Shown here: piece after piece, positions 21,159 through 31,900 of the stretch
Numbering within the stretch: the stretch's first letter is position 1
Layout: each line of letters opens with the position of its first letter
DNA from: Pigoraptor chileana
Lineage: Eukaryota; Opisthokonta; Filasterea
Assembly: GCA_943704495.1 (NCBI GenBank)
Contig: CALSCR010000862.1
Coordinates: 1 to 34,230, forward strand
Length of the DNA stretch: 34,230 nucleotides
Direction of reading: 5' to 3'
Notes under the pieces: model-generated
Told to the model about the DNA's origin: nothing
Database searches by the model: none
The model's input: the letters and a program-made list of their open reading frames with translations, nothing else
Position numbers and translations under genes: made by a program

Positions 21159-23534
21159 ATGAGTGCCTGTGGCACGTTCAGATTCCAGGTCGGGGGTCAC
21201 ACGCTACTCTTAAATGAAGATGCATCGAACACTGTGAGCACAGGGTGAGTGCACGAATCATTTGTGGCACCGTGTAAATATTTAAGCTTGTTGTTATATC
21301 TGCGCTGACTCATGTTACGTCCGCACTGTTTTCCGTCACGCGCATTACAGGACTAAAGTGTGGAGCTGTGTAAGTTCAAAAAAAACGATGCCCCCAAAGA
21401 TCAGCATCAGTATGGTCCTCTCCAGGAAAGTGTATAATATGCCGTGTTATATGTGCATCTCACTGCAATTTCGACTGTGAAATCAATCACTGCAGAGCAT
21501 CACCCTGAGCCACTTTCTTCTCAAAAACAAGTCAAAGTACGGCCCTCTGCTTCGCGGCAAGCGGCTAGTGGAGCTGGGTGCGGGTTGCGGCCTTGCTGGA
21601 CTTGTGTGCGCGTTGGCTTTCGGTAGGGCTGTGTCTGTGTGCAGCCGTGTGAAGTCGTGCTATTGTCCTCGGTTGTTGACCTCACATCCGGCACCGTCTC
21701 GACTGTAGTGCAGATAATTGTGTCCCACGCCAAATCGTCTTTTCATGGCGAATACTAAGAAAGTCAAAACCATACTGCTGCGTGTTGACGTCCCGACTGA
21801 TCCTTTGTACTATATGCCAGGGTCGCACACTGTGCTTACTGACATGGCCGAGCTGGTGTATCTTCTTGAGCGAAACGCGCGTTTGAATTCGGCGACAATT
21901 GCAGACAGCGGATCAGGCGGGACTGTGGCAGTGCAGGCGCTGAAGTGGTGCGTGATCCATGACATTTTATCGGGCGTTGGACAGAGTGGACACAATTTTG
22001 TTCGTTGACAATTGTTGTTTCATCTGCTCACTTTGTCGTCAAGCTCTTTCTTGCCAGCATCTTACATCCGCTTCTGCTACTTGTGCTGTTAATGCCACAG
22101 TCAAACTATGTGAATTCAACTCATCACACACGCACCCTCACCAATTCATGCTGGCTCCAATGTACTCTGTATCGGCTTTGTAGGGAAGACAGTCTTGACG
22201 GAATCGAACGGCCCATCGACGTTATTGTGGGATGTGACGTCGTTTTTAAGCTGGAGAGCATTGCACCGCTCGTTGAAACTATTCGCGGTTTGTGCGATAG
22301 CAGCAAGACACTGGTGTGTGTGTGTTTTGTATGTTTATGTGTGGTGTATATGTGTGTATGCGTATGTATGTATGTCATGTGTTGTGTGTGTGTTTTCTAT
22401 GTTTATGTGTGGTGTATGTGTGTGTATGCGTATGTATGTATGCCATGTGTTGTGTGTGTGTTTTCTATGTTTATGTGTGTGTATATGTGTGTATGCGTAT
22501 GTATGTATGTCATGTGTTGTGTGTGTGTTTTCTATGTTTATGTGTGTGTATATGTGTGTATGCGTATGTATGTATGTCATGTGTTGTGTGTGTGTTTTCT
22601 ATGTTTATGTGTGGTGTATGTGTGTGTATATGTGTGTATGCGTGCGTATGTATGTCATGTGTTGTGTGTGTGTTTTCTATGTTTATGTGTGGTGTATATG
22701 TGTGTATGCGTATGTATGTATGTCATGTGTTGTGTGTGTGTTTTCTATGTTTATGTGTGGTGTATACGTGTGTATATGTGTGTATGCGTATGTATGTATG
22801 TCATGTGTTGTGTGTGTGTTTTGTATGTTTATGTGTGTGTATATATGTGTGTATGTGTGTATGCGTATGTATGTATGTCATGTGTTGTGTGTGTGTTTTC
22901 TATGTTTATGTGTGTGTATATATGTGTGTATGTGTGTATGCGTATGTATGTATGTCATGTGTTGTGTGTGTGTTTTCTATGTTTATGTGTGTGTATATAT
23001 GTGTGTATGTGTGTATGCGTATGTATGTATGTCATGTGTTGTGTGTGTGTTTTCTATGTTTATGTGTGAGTATATATGTGTGTATGTGTGTATGCGTGCG
23101 TATGTATATGTCATGTGTTGTGTGTATGTTTTGTATGCATGCATGTATTATGTGTGTGTGTGTGTGTGTGTGTAGGCACCCATGCGTGGTGACAGTGTCT
23201 TATGTCGCACTCTCTGGCTTCAATGATAAGCGCGTCTTCAACCACAGAAGGCTTCATTCACCTACGGACTCTTTTTTAAGTGGGCAATATTACTCGTGGT
23301 TATACTTTGGCTGTCAGACGCCTAACGTACACACGCCCAACTCTAATCCTTCCCACGTGCCATCTGATTTGGGTGTAGATCCTTCTGTCACTCGAAGCAC
23401 GTGACCCGCCGGTGCATGCTGAATTCATAGCGTGTGTGGAGCGTCACTTCGTTGTGCGGAGTCTTCCTCAGGGGAAGATGGACGCCAGCGACAGAGATGG
23501 AGAGGTGGGCGATCCGCTGGAATTCGTGGCATGA
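21159..23534 (+). CDS. METTL21-family class I SAM-dependent protein (lysine) methyltransferase
   Basis: Six exons: 21159-21244, 21351-21369 (19 nt), 21496-21622, 21821-21947, 22184-22313, 23379-23534; 214 aa, stop TGA, the family's usual size. Members methylate lysines of chaperones (HSPA8, VCP) or elongation factors. The motifs are GTKVWSC (SAM-side start, usually TGxxVW), motif I LVELGAGCGLAG, motif II VLTDMAELVYLLERNARLN, and the post-II region VIVGCDVVFKLESIAPLVE followed by ILLSLEARD. The DxxY signature reads DVVF, so Tyr is replaced by Phe. Exon 5 ends at a GTGTGTG donor that opens directly into a minisatellite of about 860 bp. The last exon is chosen because its frame gives the expected ILLSLE strand; the longer frame through the repeat does not. 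Confidence 0.92.
22314..23174. repeat. Compound GT-rich minisatellite filling METTL21 intron 5
   Basis: About eleven units on the pattern tgtcatgtgttgtgtgtgtg-ttttctatgtttatgtgtg-gtatatgtgtgtatgcgtatgta. Anchors (catgtgttgtg) fall at 22376, 22444, 22511, 22578, 22656, 22724, 22802, 22879, 22956, 23033 and 23112, so unit lengths form two classes, 67-68 and 77-79 bp. It ends in a plain (TG)n run. Units are multiples of neither 3 nor each other, yet all sense frames stay open, giving spurious Cys/Val-rich frames. Confidence 0.95.
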
Positions 23535-24385
23535 CAATCAGCGTTCGCTCCTCAGTGCTCATGATTGTTACGCTCATGCTCGCCATTGTTACGCTCACGG
23601 CTCTATATTGTTACACTCACGCTCTGTACCTTGAGCTTGTGCATTGTGCGTTTATCGGCTGCCGAATGGGATTGCGATGTGGCTTTGCGTTGCACTCAAC
23701 CCACCCACCATCACACCCACCGGCAACAATCCAACAACAACAACACTGACAACAACAACAACTGGCAGGTCTATCTCTATTCGCTAAAAATGAAGCGATA
23801 AAAATAAATTCTCAGTAAAAACGAGCTTAATCAGTAGAGCTAATGGGCCATTCATCACAAACGAGGAAGCGGCATCAAGGTGTATAGAGTATGCCGAGTG
23901 CAATCGTCTGGATAATCGCAAAATGTGCAAAAAGGCTGGGGTCACAGCACAAACCGAAAAACCAACAAACACGAACCAACCCTAACCCTAGCCAGTTTTA
24001 TGCATTTAGATACACTCCCCCAATCCCCCACCGTGCGGACGGTTCGCGCGCCAATCGGATTGCACGGAATGCAAGTCTCACAACCCTTCTCCGACACTTT
24101 GCGGCCGTTGCGGTGCAGTCACACGGGGATCTCATGTCACACAAACCACACACGTGTTCATCGTCTTTGCAATCCAGCACGCACAAGTTTCTAACCCCGG
24201 GCATTCATAATACCCATGAGTAATACTGGGATATGCTACCACGAAAGAAGAACGAAATTTTTAAAATCGAAATTTAAAAAAACGAGTCAACGACGTGCCG
24301 TTATTTTTGGCGCGAATCGCGAAACGTACGAACATTTGGCGATCACAAGGGCGACAAAGTGCCCGTTGACCTTAATCATTCGAAC
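23535..24385. other. Intergenic region upstream of LCAT-like gene
   Basis: It holds the METTL21 3' UTR, CAACAA-type repeats near 23726-23765, and a short interstitial telomere-like motif aaccctaaccctagcc at about 23977-23993. The last 150 bp, with several runs of A, should contain the promoter of the lipase. No gene seen. Confidence 0.45.
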
Positions 24386-26152
24386 ATGGCACGCTTGTCA
24401 CGTGCATGTGCCGCTTTGGTGCTTGTGGTTATATCCGCGGGATTGACCGTCACACATGCAGCTCCTTTTGCAGCTGACGCAATTGATGTCGTCAGCCTGT
24501 CTGCGATGCTTGAATCCACCGGCAATGGAAAACCGGCGTCCCTTGCCGCGACATTGACAGGCCATTATGATCCCTGCAAGAGCCCCATCGTCCTCGTTCC
24601 CGGGCTTGGAGGCTCTGTTCTCGACGTCATGGTGACGGACGAATATGAGCCCCCTCACTCTGCATGCAGGATTCTCTTCCCGAAGGGCAATTTCACGACA
24701 GGATATAACAGGCTGTGGCCGTCCCTGGCAGCATTTGGTGGGCTGAAGCGCCGTCTTTGTGGTGGTGGTGTTGTTGTTGTTGTTGTTGTTGTTATCTATC
24801 TTAAACTGCACATCATAATCTTTGTTTGCTGTGCGTTTTTTTTCTGTGTGAATGCAACGTGATTTTTGTGCGGCACTCTCATTTCAGAGACTTATCCATT
24901 GTCTTTTCACATCACTGCAGATTTTCTACCCTACCATGTGTACCGGCAGTGCTGGTTGGATGCCATGGCAACAAACTACAACGCGACAACAAAAACTTTC
25001 TCCAACACAAAGGGCGTCGTCGTCCAACCGCGCGATTACGGCGGTATTGATGGCGTCAGCAATTTGTTTGCGCTCCACGGCGTATGGGGTCCTAGCATGA
25101 GCGCCGTGTACGAAGATCTGGTGGCTCGTCTCGACGGCACAGGCTATGTCACACACAAAAACCTCCGCGGCGTTCCGTACGACTTTCGTCTCGTTGCCGA
25201 CGACGATTACATTGCGTCAGAGTATGCGCGACTCAAGGCCACGATCGAAGAGATGGTCGACACATCAGCGGCGGAATGCAGTGACGGCGTTTCACGCCCC
25301 GCGATCGTGTTTATGCACAGTCTGGGCGGCCTTTACTTTTTCCGCTTTCTCGAGACGGTGGATGCCGCGTGGAAGGATGCGTACATTCGCACTGCAGTGT
25401 CTATCAACACACCGTGGCTCGGCGCACCGAAATCGCTTCGTGCGCTGATCTCGGGTGACTCTCAGGGGCTTCCGGGTGCGAATGCCGACTTTATTGCGAG
25501 CGAGCGCTTCATGGGTGGTCTTCTGTGGGCGGTTCCCTTCCATGACGAGACGCTTCCGACTGAGTGGATTGTACCCATTCTTCAGATTGGCGCACGCAAG
25601 TTCACGACGTCTGCGGATGATTTGCGCGAGCTGTTTAGTCTCCTTGGAAGCCCCGCCGCCGCCTCCATCATATCGAACCACCTCCGTCACGTGGTGAAGC
25701 CAAAGGCACCGGGCGTGGAGTATTATTGTGCGATTGGACATGGCGTCATCACAGAGGCATACTATGCATACGGCAGTGGCGTGTTGTCGTCATCGTCGGA
25801 TCCCACGTCGTACAGGGAGGTGCTGCGCCCGGCAGCCGATTGGGTGGCCTCGTCGATCGGTGCGAGTGCTTCCGTGCGGATGGGCAATATTTCCGATCCT
25901 TTTCCGATTGTTGGGATTCTGAATCCGGTGCCCCAGCTTGTCATCCCGATCAAGGGAGATCTCGCCAGCGATCCCATGCAGGGCGACGGCACAGTACCGC
26001 TCATGAGCCTTGAACACTGCACCACATTTGCCGAGGGCAACAATGGTCGGACGGTGGAAGTGCACCGGTTTGCGGGAGGCGACCACCTCGGTCTGCTCAG
26101 CGTGAAAGAGTTTATCGAATTTGCAATGAACCTCGTCGATAAGCATCAGTAG
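24386..26152 (+). CDS. LCAT / group XV phospholipase A2-like secreted lipase or acyltransferase
   Basis: Two exons, 24386-24737 and 24921-26152; 527 aa, stop TAG. ATG 24386 starts a clear signal peptide (LSRACAALVLVVISAGLT). The upstream extension of the frame begins with GTG and is discarded. The LCAT domain follows: oxyanion region VLVPGLGGSVLD, FDFLPYHVYRQCWLDAM across the splice junction, nucleophile elbow FMHSLGGLY (Ser251; the first Gly of GxSxG is Met-His here), INTPWLGAP, GDGTVP (Asp473) and GGDHLG (His506). The catalytic triad is complete. The family moves or releases fatty acids from phospholipids in lysosome, ER or outside the cell. With a signal peptide and no membrane anchor, a lysosomal or secreted enzyme is inferred. 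The exact substrate cannot be told. Confidence 0.94.
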
Positions 26153-26572
26153 GCTACGAGGGGTGGGCGTTTTGAGTGCTTAAAATCTCTCCGAGTCCGT
26201 GGACATGGCGCACAAGACTCACACCTGAATCATACATCTCTCTCGCCTTTCTCGACGCTGTGTGTTTTGTTTCTTTTGCTTGACTTGAATCGAATGACAT
26301 CTTTGTCCTTGTTTTAATGCGGGCGTGCGTGCGTGCTTTTTGTTCGCGTTTGCAAATATTTATGTACAGAGAAATTACTTGAACCATATTTTGGCCTTTT
26401 CGGTCTCGCGTTTGTTGTGTGTTTCTGCCAATAATTGGCGCGGTTGTATGGAGCATTTTACCGCGCAATCTAAAACGAATACCCGAATGAAGAGATGAAA
26501 CACAAAAGGACACATGTTCGTGGATGATGTACACACATCCTCACCACCATCCATTGAATGCCATTTAAAATT
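26153..26572. other. Convergent 3' region of LCAT-like gene and APC10
   Basis: No gene seen. The sequence is A/T-rich and serves as the 3' flank for two convergent genes. Confidence 0.4.
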
Positions 26573-28380
26573 TCATTTGTGCCGACAAGTCACCGCGCGA
26601 TGGACACGGAAGGATGCATCAGTGACAGCGGCGCAGAGAGCGTCACGTGCGAGACACGCTGTATATGTGCTATCGGATTGAGCTACAGACCAAAAACTGT
26701 TGCGAGTTAAATACAAACAGCGAAGTATTATCCCTGCGCAGTGGGCGACAATCAAGACGCAGGTGTTGGCCGTTTGAAAGAGCACACGCACACACACGCA
26801 CACACGGAGGCATGCACCCAAACATGCGCCCAGAAGATACACCATGATTGTCTGTTATCAGCACCGAAGCAAGCCAAGCTTTCAGAGTAGGCGTACAGAG
26901 ACGAAGACAAAGGCACTTTAAAGTATAAAACACACACACACACACACGCGTCATCCAGAACAGCAGCGACATACACAGAGACAAACGTGACGAACAAACA
27001 TGTCCATTCACATGCGTGTTTTGTGTGAGTTTTGTGTGATTTTGGGTTTTGTGTGAGCATACCATGCTGTATCCAGTCCGTACACTTTCAGCTGGCGGAG
27101 GTGCGTATCACGGCCGTTCTGATGGTTGGAGACAATGACGACCTGCAGTATGTGCGTGCGTAAGGGACTGAAGCGGCGCGTGCCATGTTGCCAGGGAAGG
27201 TGTTGTCAGGGAAGGTGTTGTCAGAAGGTGTTGCCAGGGAAGGTGTTGTTAGGGAAGGTATGCTTGTGGCGGCCAAAGTATGACATGTATTTCAGTTCAG
27301 TCACATGCGGACGAGCTCAACCACAATCGTTGAGGTTGATGGGGCACTTTTGGGTACACGCCCCTTGGCGTTGACACACACACACACACACACCTTTTGT
27401 CCTCACGCATTAAAGGAATGCTTATCCAACCGTGCGGCTCTTCCAACTCTTTAACGGCGATTTCCTGGAAACAAATCGTGTTCAGTTTTCAGTGAGAACC
27501 GCAACACTTTCAACACATAAACGCTCTTATACGAACATCAATACAAAATTATATATGGTGTGAAAGATGTCATTGCGATCAAGCATGCAAGTGAATACCT
27601 GTAAATCGTGGAAAGTGGTGCCCGCGAATACTGCAATTTTTCTCGGTGTATAACTTTCATCAAGCTTGAGATCGGTGAAGATTGCGATTTCCTGAACAAG
27701 CGAGATGCGTATGAGTAGAGTACACATCCACTCACACACAGATTTGGAGAGACGGTGCAGGAAAAATGATACCCCCACCCACGAACACATGAACAAGTCT
27801 GACAGCGCACAAATGGAAACAATGTTGTCTGCTCACCCGCACTGCAGTCTTTCTTGCAAACTGAATATTAACGTGATGCGGTTGCATGCCGTCGGACCTG
27901 CATTCGAACAACAATTGGGAAGATGCCCAGCTAGTTATCATATAACACGCACACACACACACACACACACAACAAGAACAAGAACAAGAACAATGATTAC
28001 AACTACAACAACTACAACAACAGCGTGGCACACTCGAGATCCTCAACTCGCAGGAATAAGTGCCGCATGTGAAGCCAAAATACTCACTGCATATATATGA
28101 AGTCAAAATACTCACTGCCAATAAGTGTCCGTGTTGTCGTCCCGCAGATTTTCGATACCAAAACCAACTTTGCAAGAGGATAAAGACCATACTGCCTGGG
28201 ATCCAATCTCTCTCTTGACTGGTTCTTTCTTGTCTAGGGCTGCATGTGAAAATGCATCTCTCTGTTAGTTACTGTCGATGGGCTTGTGCCTGAGGTGTTT
28301 TTATGGCATCGTTCTGGTGTTCGACCCAGGCAAGAATAAACCAACAAACATAAGTACTCACAGCGGAGAATGTCTTCCAT
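26573..28380 (-). CDS. ANAPC10: APC10/DOC1, anaphase-promoting complex subunit 10
   Basis: Eight exons fit on the minus strand: 28380-28362 (19 nt), 28239-28116, 27897-27837, 27691-27599, 27464-27394, 27346-27322, 27142-27063, 26696-26573; about 198 aa, stop TGA. APC10 is the DOC-domain co-receptor that helps the APC/C bind D-box substrates. The match is strong and colinear: [87 protein letters not shown] (joined across introns) and [17 protein letters not shown]. Exon 1 (MEDILR) is placed by phase and donor GTGAGT. Exon 6 borders are the weakest: 25 nt, 47-nt intron before it, donor GTTGAG. The last exon is inferred from FRVHRAV, which fits the C-terminal FMMYRSI of human APC10, and lacks a terminal Ile-Arg. 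Confidence 0.88.
27191..27260. repeat. Short tandem repeat (cagggaaggtgttgt) in APC10 intron 6
   Basis: About 4.5 imperfect copies of a 13-16 bp unit. On the APC10 sense strand the unit is acaacaccttccctg, a pyrimidine-rich array about 50 bp upstream of the exon 7 acceptor. Confidence 0.9.
27374..27393. repeat. (AC)10, sense-strand (GT)10 forming APC10 exon 5 donor
   Basis: On the minus strand exon 5 ends AAAAG and is followed directly by (GT)10. The donor GTGTGT is thus part of a microsatellite in a predicted 47-nt intron. Confidence 0.8.
27945..27971. repeat. (AC)n microsatellite in APC10 intron 2
   Basis: A run of about 12 AC units with one G, followed by AAC-type repeats (27970-28022). 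On the APC10 sense strand it is GT. Confidence 0.93.
28071..28118. repeat. 28-bp duplication of the APC10 exon 2 splice donor
   Basis: The 20-mer gaag(c/t)caaaatactcactgc occurs at 28071-28090 and 28099-28118. On the minus strand this places two identical GCAGTGAGT donor sites 28 nt apart at the exon 2/intron 2 border. Use of the inner site would run into an immediate stop. Confidence 0.88.
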
Positions 28381-28959
28381 TCTGAAGTTATAAACGCAAA
28401 CAATGTGTCATAACATCAATCTCTTGTTCTTTTTGTCGTTGTTTAGCGTTATGGGATATAATTAAATGACAAATCGTTGCCGTCGGCAGTGGTGATTATG
28501 CATGCAGGTGCGGTCGCAGAATGCACTCCGAGAACGATTTGAATTCAGAATTAGCGACTGGCGCCAAACCTGATGACGTCAGTGTGGTTCGTTAGACGGG
28601 GCCACTCCGGCTTATGCGAACCCTTGTATTACTGCGATTACGTCCCGCCGTGACTGTCAGAGGGACGATTTAATCATACAACAAACCACGCAAGATTCTC
28701 AACGGTACAGACACAGAGAGATCTATTGCAGATCTATTGCAGAGCAGATCTATTGCAGAATAGATCTACAAGGGACACCTGACCATCCCACGACACGACA
28801 AAGGTCTCGAAAGGAGATAAATTTTAATGCAATCTTCACATGCTTACTAAAAGCAGCAGCCACAGGTCCAATAAGCACGTCTAACAGCAATATCGTGCCT
28901 CGCAATTTCAGTGGAGACTTGTGGTGAAAACAAGAAAATATCATGGCTGCGCAGTGTTC
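28381..28959. other. Spacer between APC10 and phafin (both minus strand)
   Basis: It holds the APC10 promoter and the phafin 3' UTR. A four-copy agatctattgcag repeat (28719-28768) is the only structure seen. No gene. Confidence 0.45.
28719..28768. repeat. agatctattgcag short tandem repeat
   Basis: Three full copies (starting 28719, 28730 and 28746) and a partial fourth (28762), with spacing of 11-16 bp. Each carries a BglII-type AGATCT palindrome. Confidence 0.9.
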
Positions 28960-31900
28960 TTATGCACTCGCGCCAGGAGCGGCGCCCTCCACTGTGCTCT
29001 CGCGCTTCTTGAACTTGTGGCGCTTGGGTCCCCTCTTTGCGCCGCCAGCAGCGGGCGATGCAGTCACACTGTCACCCGCCTCGTCGCCTTCTTCGCCCTT
29101 TGCATCTGCAGCATCCGCAACAGAGGTAGGCTCAGCCACAGACGATGTCGACGCCGACACCCCAGTCTCCCCATTGCCACCGACAGTCGAAATAGCGGCG
29201 GCGGCCTCCTCAGTAAGTGAAGGTGCACGGACCACTTGGGGTGTGTGCTCTGCTTCCTCCTTTGTTGGCGGTTCGACAGGTTCGACAGGCGCGCTCTCAG
29301 GCTCTGGTGCTGGCGTCGGTGCTGGCGTCGGTGTGGGCGCGGCGGCCAATGATGACGACGGCGAAGCAAGACCAAAGATGGACTCACCAGAGGGAAGGCA
29401 CGACGACGACTCGGGAACCGAATCCCTCTCGCAGAAAGTGTTGCTGCGATCCTCGGTACTCACGTGAGGGGAAACTGCTGCCGGCTTCACCTCAATCATC
29501 TCTGGGACTGGCGAGGGGTGTTCGGGAGCTGATGGTGTCGCGACATCCTCGCTGGGACTGGCCGCCACGACCGGCACAGGCGCGGCGGGAGGGTCCACTG
29601 GCGTCACTGCAGCCACGGGTGGCGCATCCGATGGGGTGGCGGCGTCCGCAGCGCCCTTCTTCTTCCGCGGCGGCGCAACGGGGCTTCCCACACTTGGCGT
29701 TGTCACCGCAGCGGCTGCAACAGGGGCCACTGACGATGTAGGTGTAGGTGCGGGTACGGGTGCGGGTGTGGGAGTGGGTGCGGGTGCGGGTGCGGGTGCG
29801 GGTGTGGGAGTGGGTGCGGGTGCGGGTGCGGGGGTGGGTGAGAGTGTCTCCACTGCTGGCACTGACACGGGCACTGGGGGTGGCGCAGGCCGCGGTGCAG
29901 GAATTGGCGTCGGTGCCGGATGGGTGGGCTGTGTGGATGCATCTGGCTGGGCAGAAGGCGTGGCGGGAGGCGCCGTTCCCGCGCTCTTTGCAGCCGCCTG
30001 GGCCATCAGCGCCGCCATCGCAGCAATCGGGCCCTGCACGGGGGGCTTCGTGGGCTGCACCGCATTCCTCTCGGGCACAGCGTAACTCACGTCCTGTGTT
30101 GCCGACGGCGTAGTTATCTCTGCAGCGACTTCCTTTGGCGCAGTAATCGCATCCGCCGGGGCTGCTTCCGTCGACTGGGGCCCGGCGTGCACTTCAGTCG
30201 GCGCAGGGACAGTCGCAGCCGGGGTAGCCGGGGTAGGGGCCGCGGGTTCGTCGAGGCCGCCGTCGTCGCTGTCGTCGTCAGAATCGGTGGTAAGGTCACC
30301 CTCACTGTGCCCTTCCTCGTTCTTTGCCGCTGCCGGAGGTGCGGTTGTTGGTGCGGCGGCCGACACATTGGTTTGCACTGCAATCGGCGCGGCACTTGAT
30401 GGCGCTTCTGGCGCTTTTTGTGTCATGGAGGCAGGTGAAACGACTGTGCCGAGGGGTATGAGGCTTGGGCGCTGCTGTCCGCGACCACCGCCATCTGCAG
30501 AGAACACGGCGACGCAATCGTCACATATCCGCTGCGGCTTGGACGAAATGTGCGCGAGGACCTTTGTCGTCGTCGAGCACGGGTGGCAGACAACCTTTCC
30601 GCAGTTTCGGCAGTGATGCTATGTACGGAGCAAGGTTGATGGTATGTTTCCGATGTAGGTGCAAAGGACAAAACAACAAATTGTTATGACAAACAAAAGA
30701 AAAGGAAGACGATTAGCCATACCGAGAAAAGACAACACACAGCACAGTCCCTCACTCTTATGGATCGCTACTTATAGTAAAAAACTAAAGACAAGGTAGT
30801 ATTCTGCGAAACAATCTAACGGAGCATACGCAAACGCACGCGCACGCGCATACCTTGCGATTGAAGGGGCCAAACTTTGCCGCCTTGCACACCATGCACA
30901 AGCCAACGGCAGTGTCGGGAACCCACACGGCTGCAACCTGGTTCATCCGCCCTGTTGCCACGCCCACACACACACACACACCAACGAAAAAAAAAGAAAA
31001 TTCATCAGTGGGCTATGCCAAATATAAACACACATACACAAAAACACAATCACCACACACTTAAATGTGTGTATTCGTGCAAGTGTGCATCCTGTGGCTA
31101 CCGATCTAAAACATACTTATTTAGTTGCTGACAGAGATGTTGTCGAAAGTTCACTGGATCACAAGAAAAAACCAAAATGCATTGCACGCACGGACCTTCC
31201 CCATCGGCGGCGAGAAGAATGTACTTTTGCAGGTTTGCGAGCCAGTTGGCCTTGTCTGTCGCATTTTGTGCAACAACGTGGAATGACTTGCTCTTGTGAT
31301 TGATCTGAAAGGCATTTGCAGCATCTGAGGACGAAAAGGCATCAGAAACATGAGGTTTAATAAAGGTGACGAAAAAACACAAAACACACCCTCTGTCGAG
31401 ATTGTAGCATCAAAATTGTTGCAAACACACAACACAGTAATGCATCATTTAAATGTATAGCAACACATTATATAATCACACATGTCAAGATTTCCTTTCG
31501 CTGTTGGAAGTGGAGCAACAACTACTATTAATCAACCCACCAAATTCTCCGCCATGAAGCGCAGAAGGTTCGCCATCGTAAACAGAGGGCAAAAAGTGGC
31601 ACTCGCCCGTGAACGATACTTCCGAGAGCGGGAGCACTACTTGCTTTGCATAGTGACCCCTCGCCAGGATGGTGCCGTAGATCTGAATAATTGAAACAAA
31701 GAGCAATTGATTAAGTACAAGCTGTGGAGTTTAGCAAAGTGTTGCTTTGTGTGTGCTCAATCCACTGCAAGTTACCTCGTGCTATGAAGACAAAAGATAA
31801 CTCGCAAACAGACAGGTATTCAAGTAAAGCACATGGTGTGTCCCTCACGGAAAGCACATGAAGTGACCCCCATCGCAAGAATACTCACAAGAATATCGTT

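Noticed and set aside
22005-23404. Three overlapping long + frames of Cys/Val-rich repeats (over 300 aa)
   Set aside because: They are the minisatellite in METTL21 intron 5 read in all frames. The real last exon (23379-23534) is in family register and splices directly to 22313.
23192-23404. Frame after the minisatellite as the last METTL21 exon
   Set aside because: It gives no family-like sequence, whereas the exon at 23379 restores the expected ILLSLE strand and the usual protein length.
23977-23993. Telomere-like ccctaaccctaa; also tagggtagggtaggg near 20912
   Set aside because: Only two to three units each; too short to show a telomere or a fusion point.
28255-28336. Possible tRNA or SINE: gtgttcgaccc resembles a B box, with cgatgggcttgtgcctga upstream
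   Set aside because: The T-arm pairs only four bases and no acceptor stem can be formed. The shared cgatgggc with 7896 is too short to prove a dispersed repeat.
28943-30399. Several + frames of 90-174 aa opposite phafin, rich in Gly/Val/Arg
   Set aside because: Antisense shadows of the Pro/Ala-rich coding exon.
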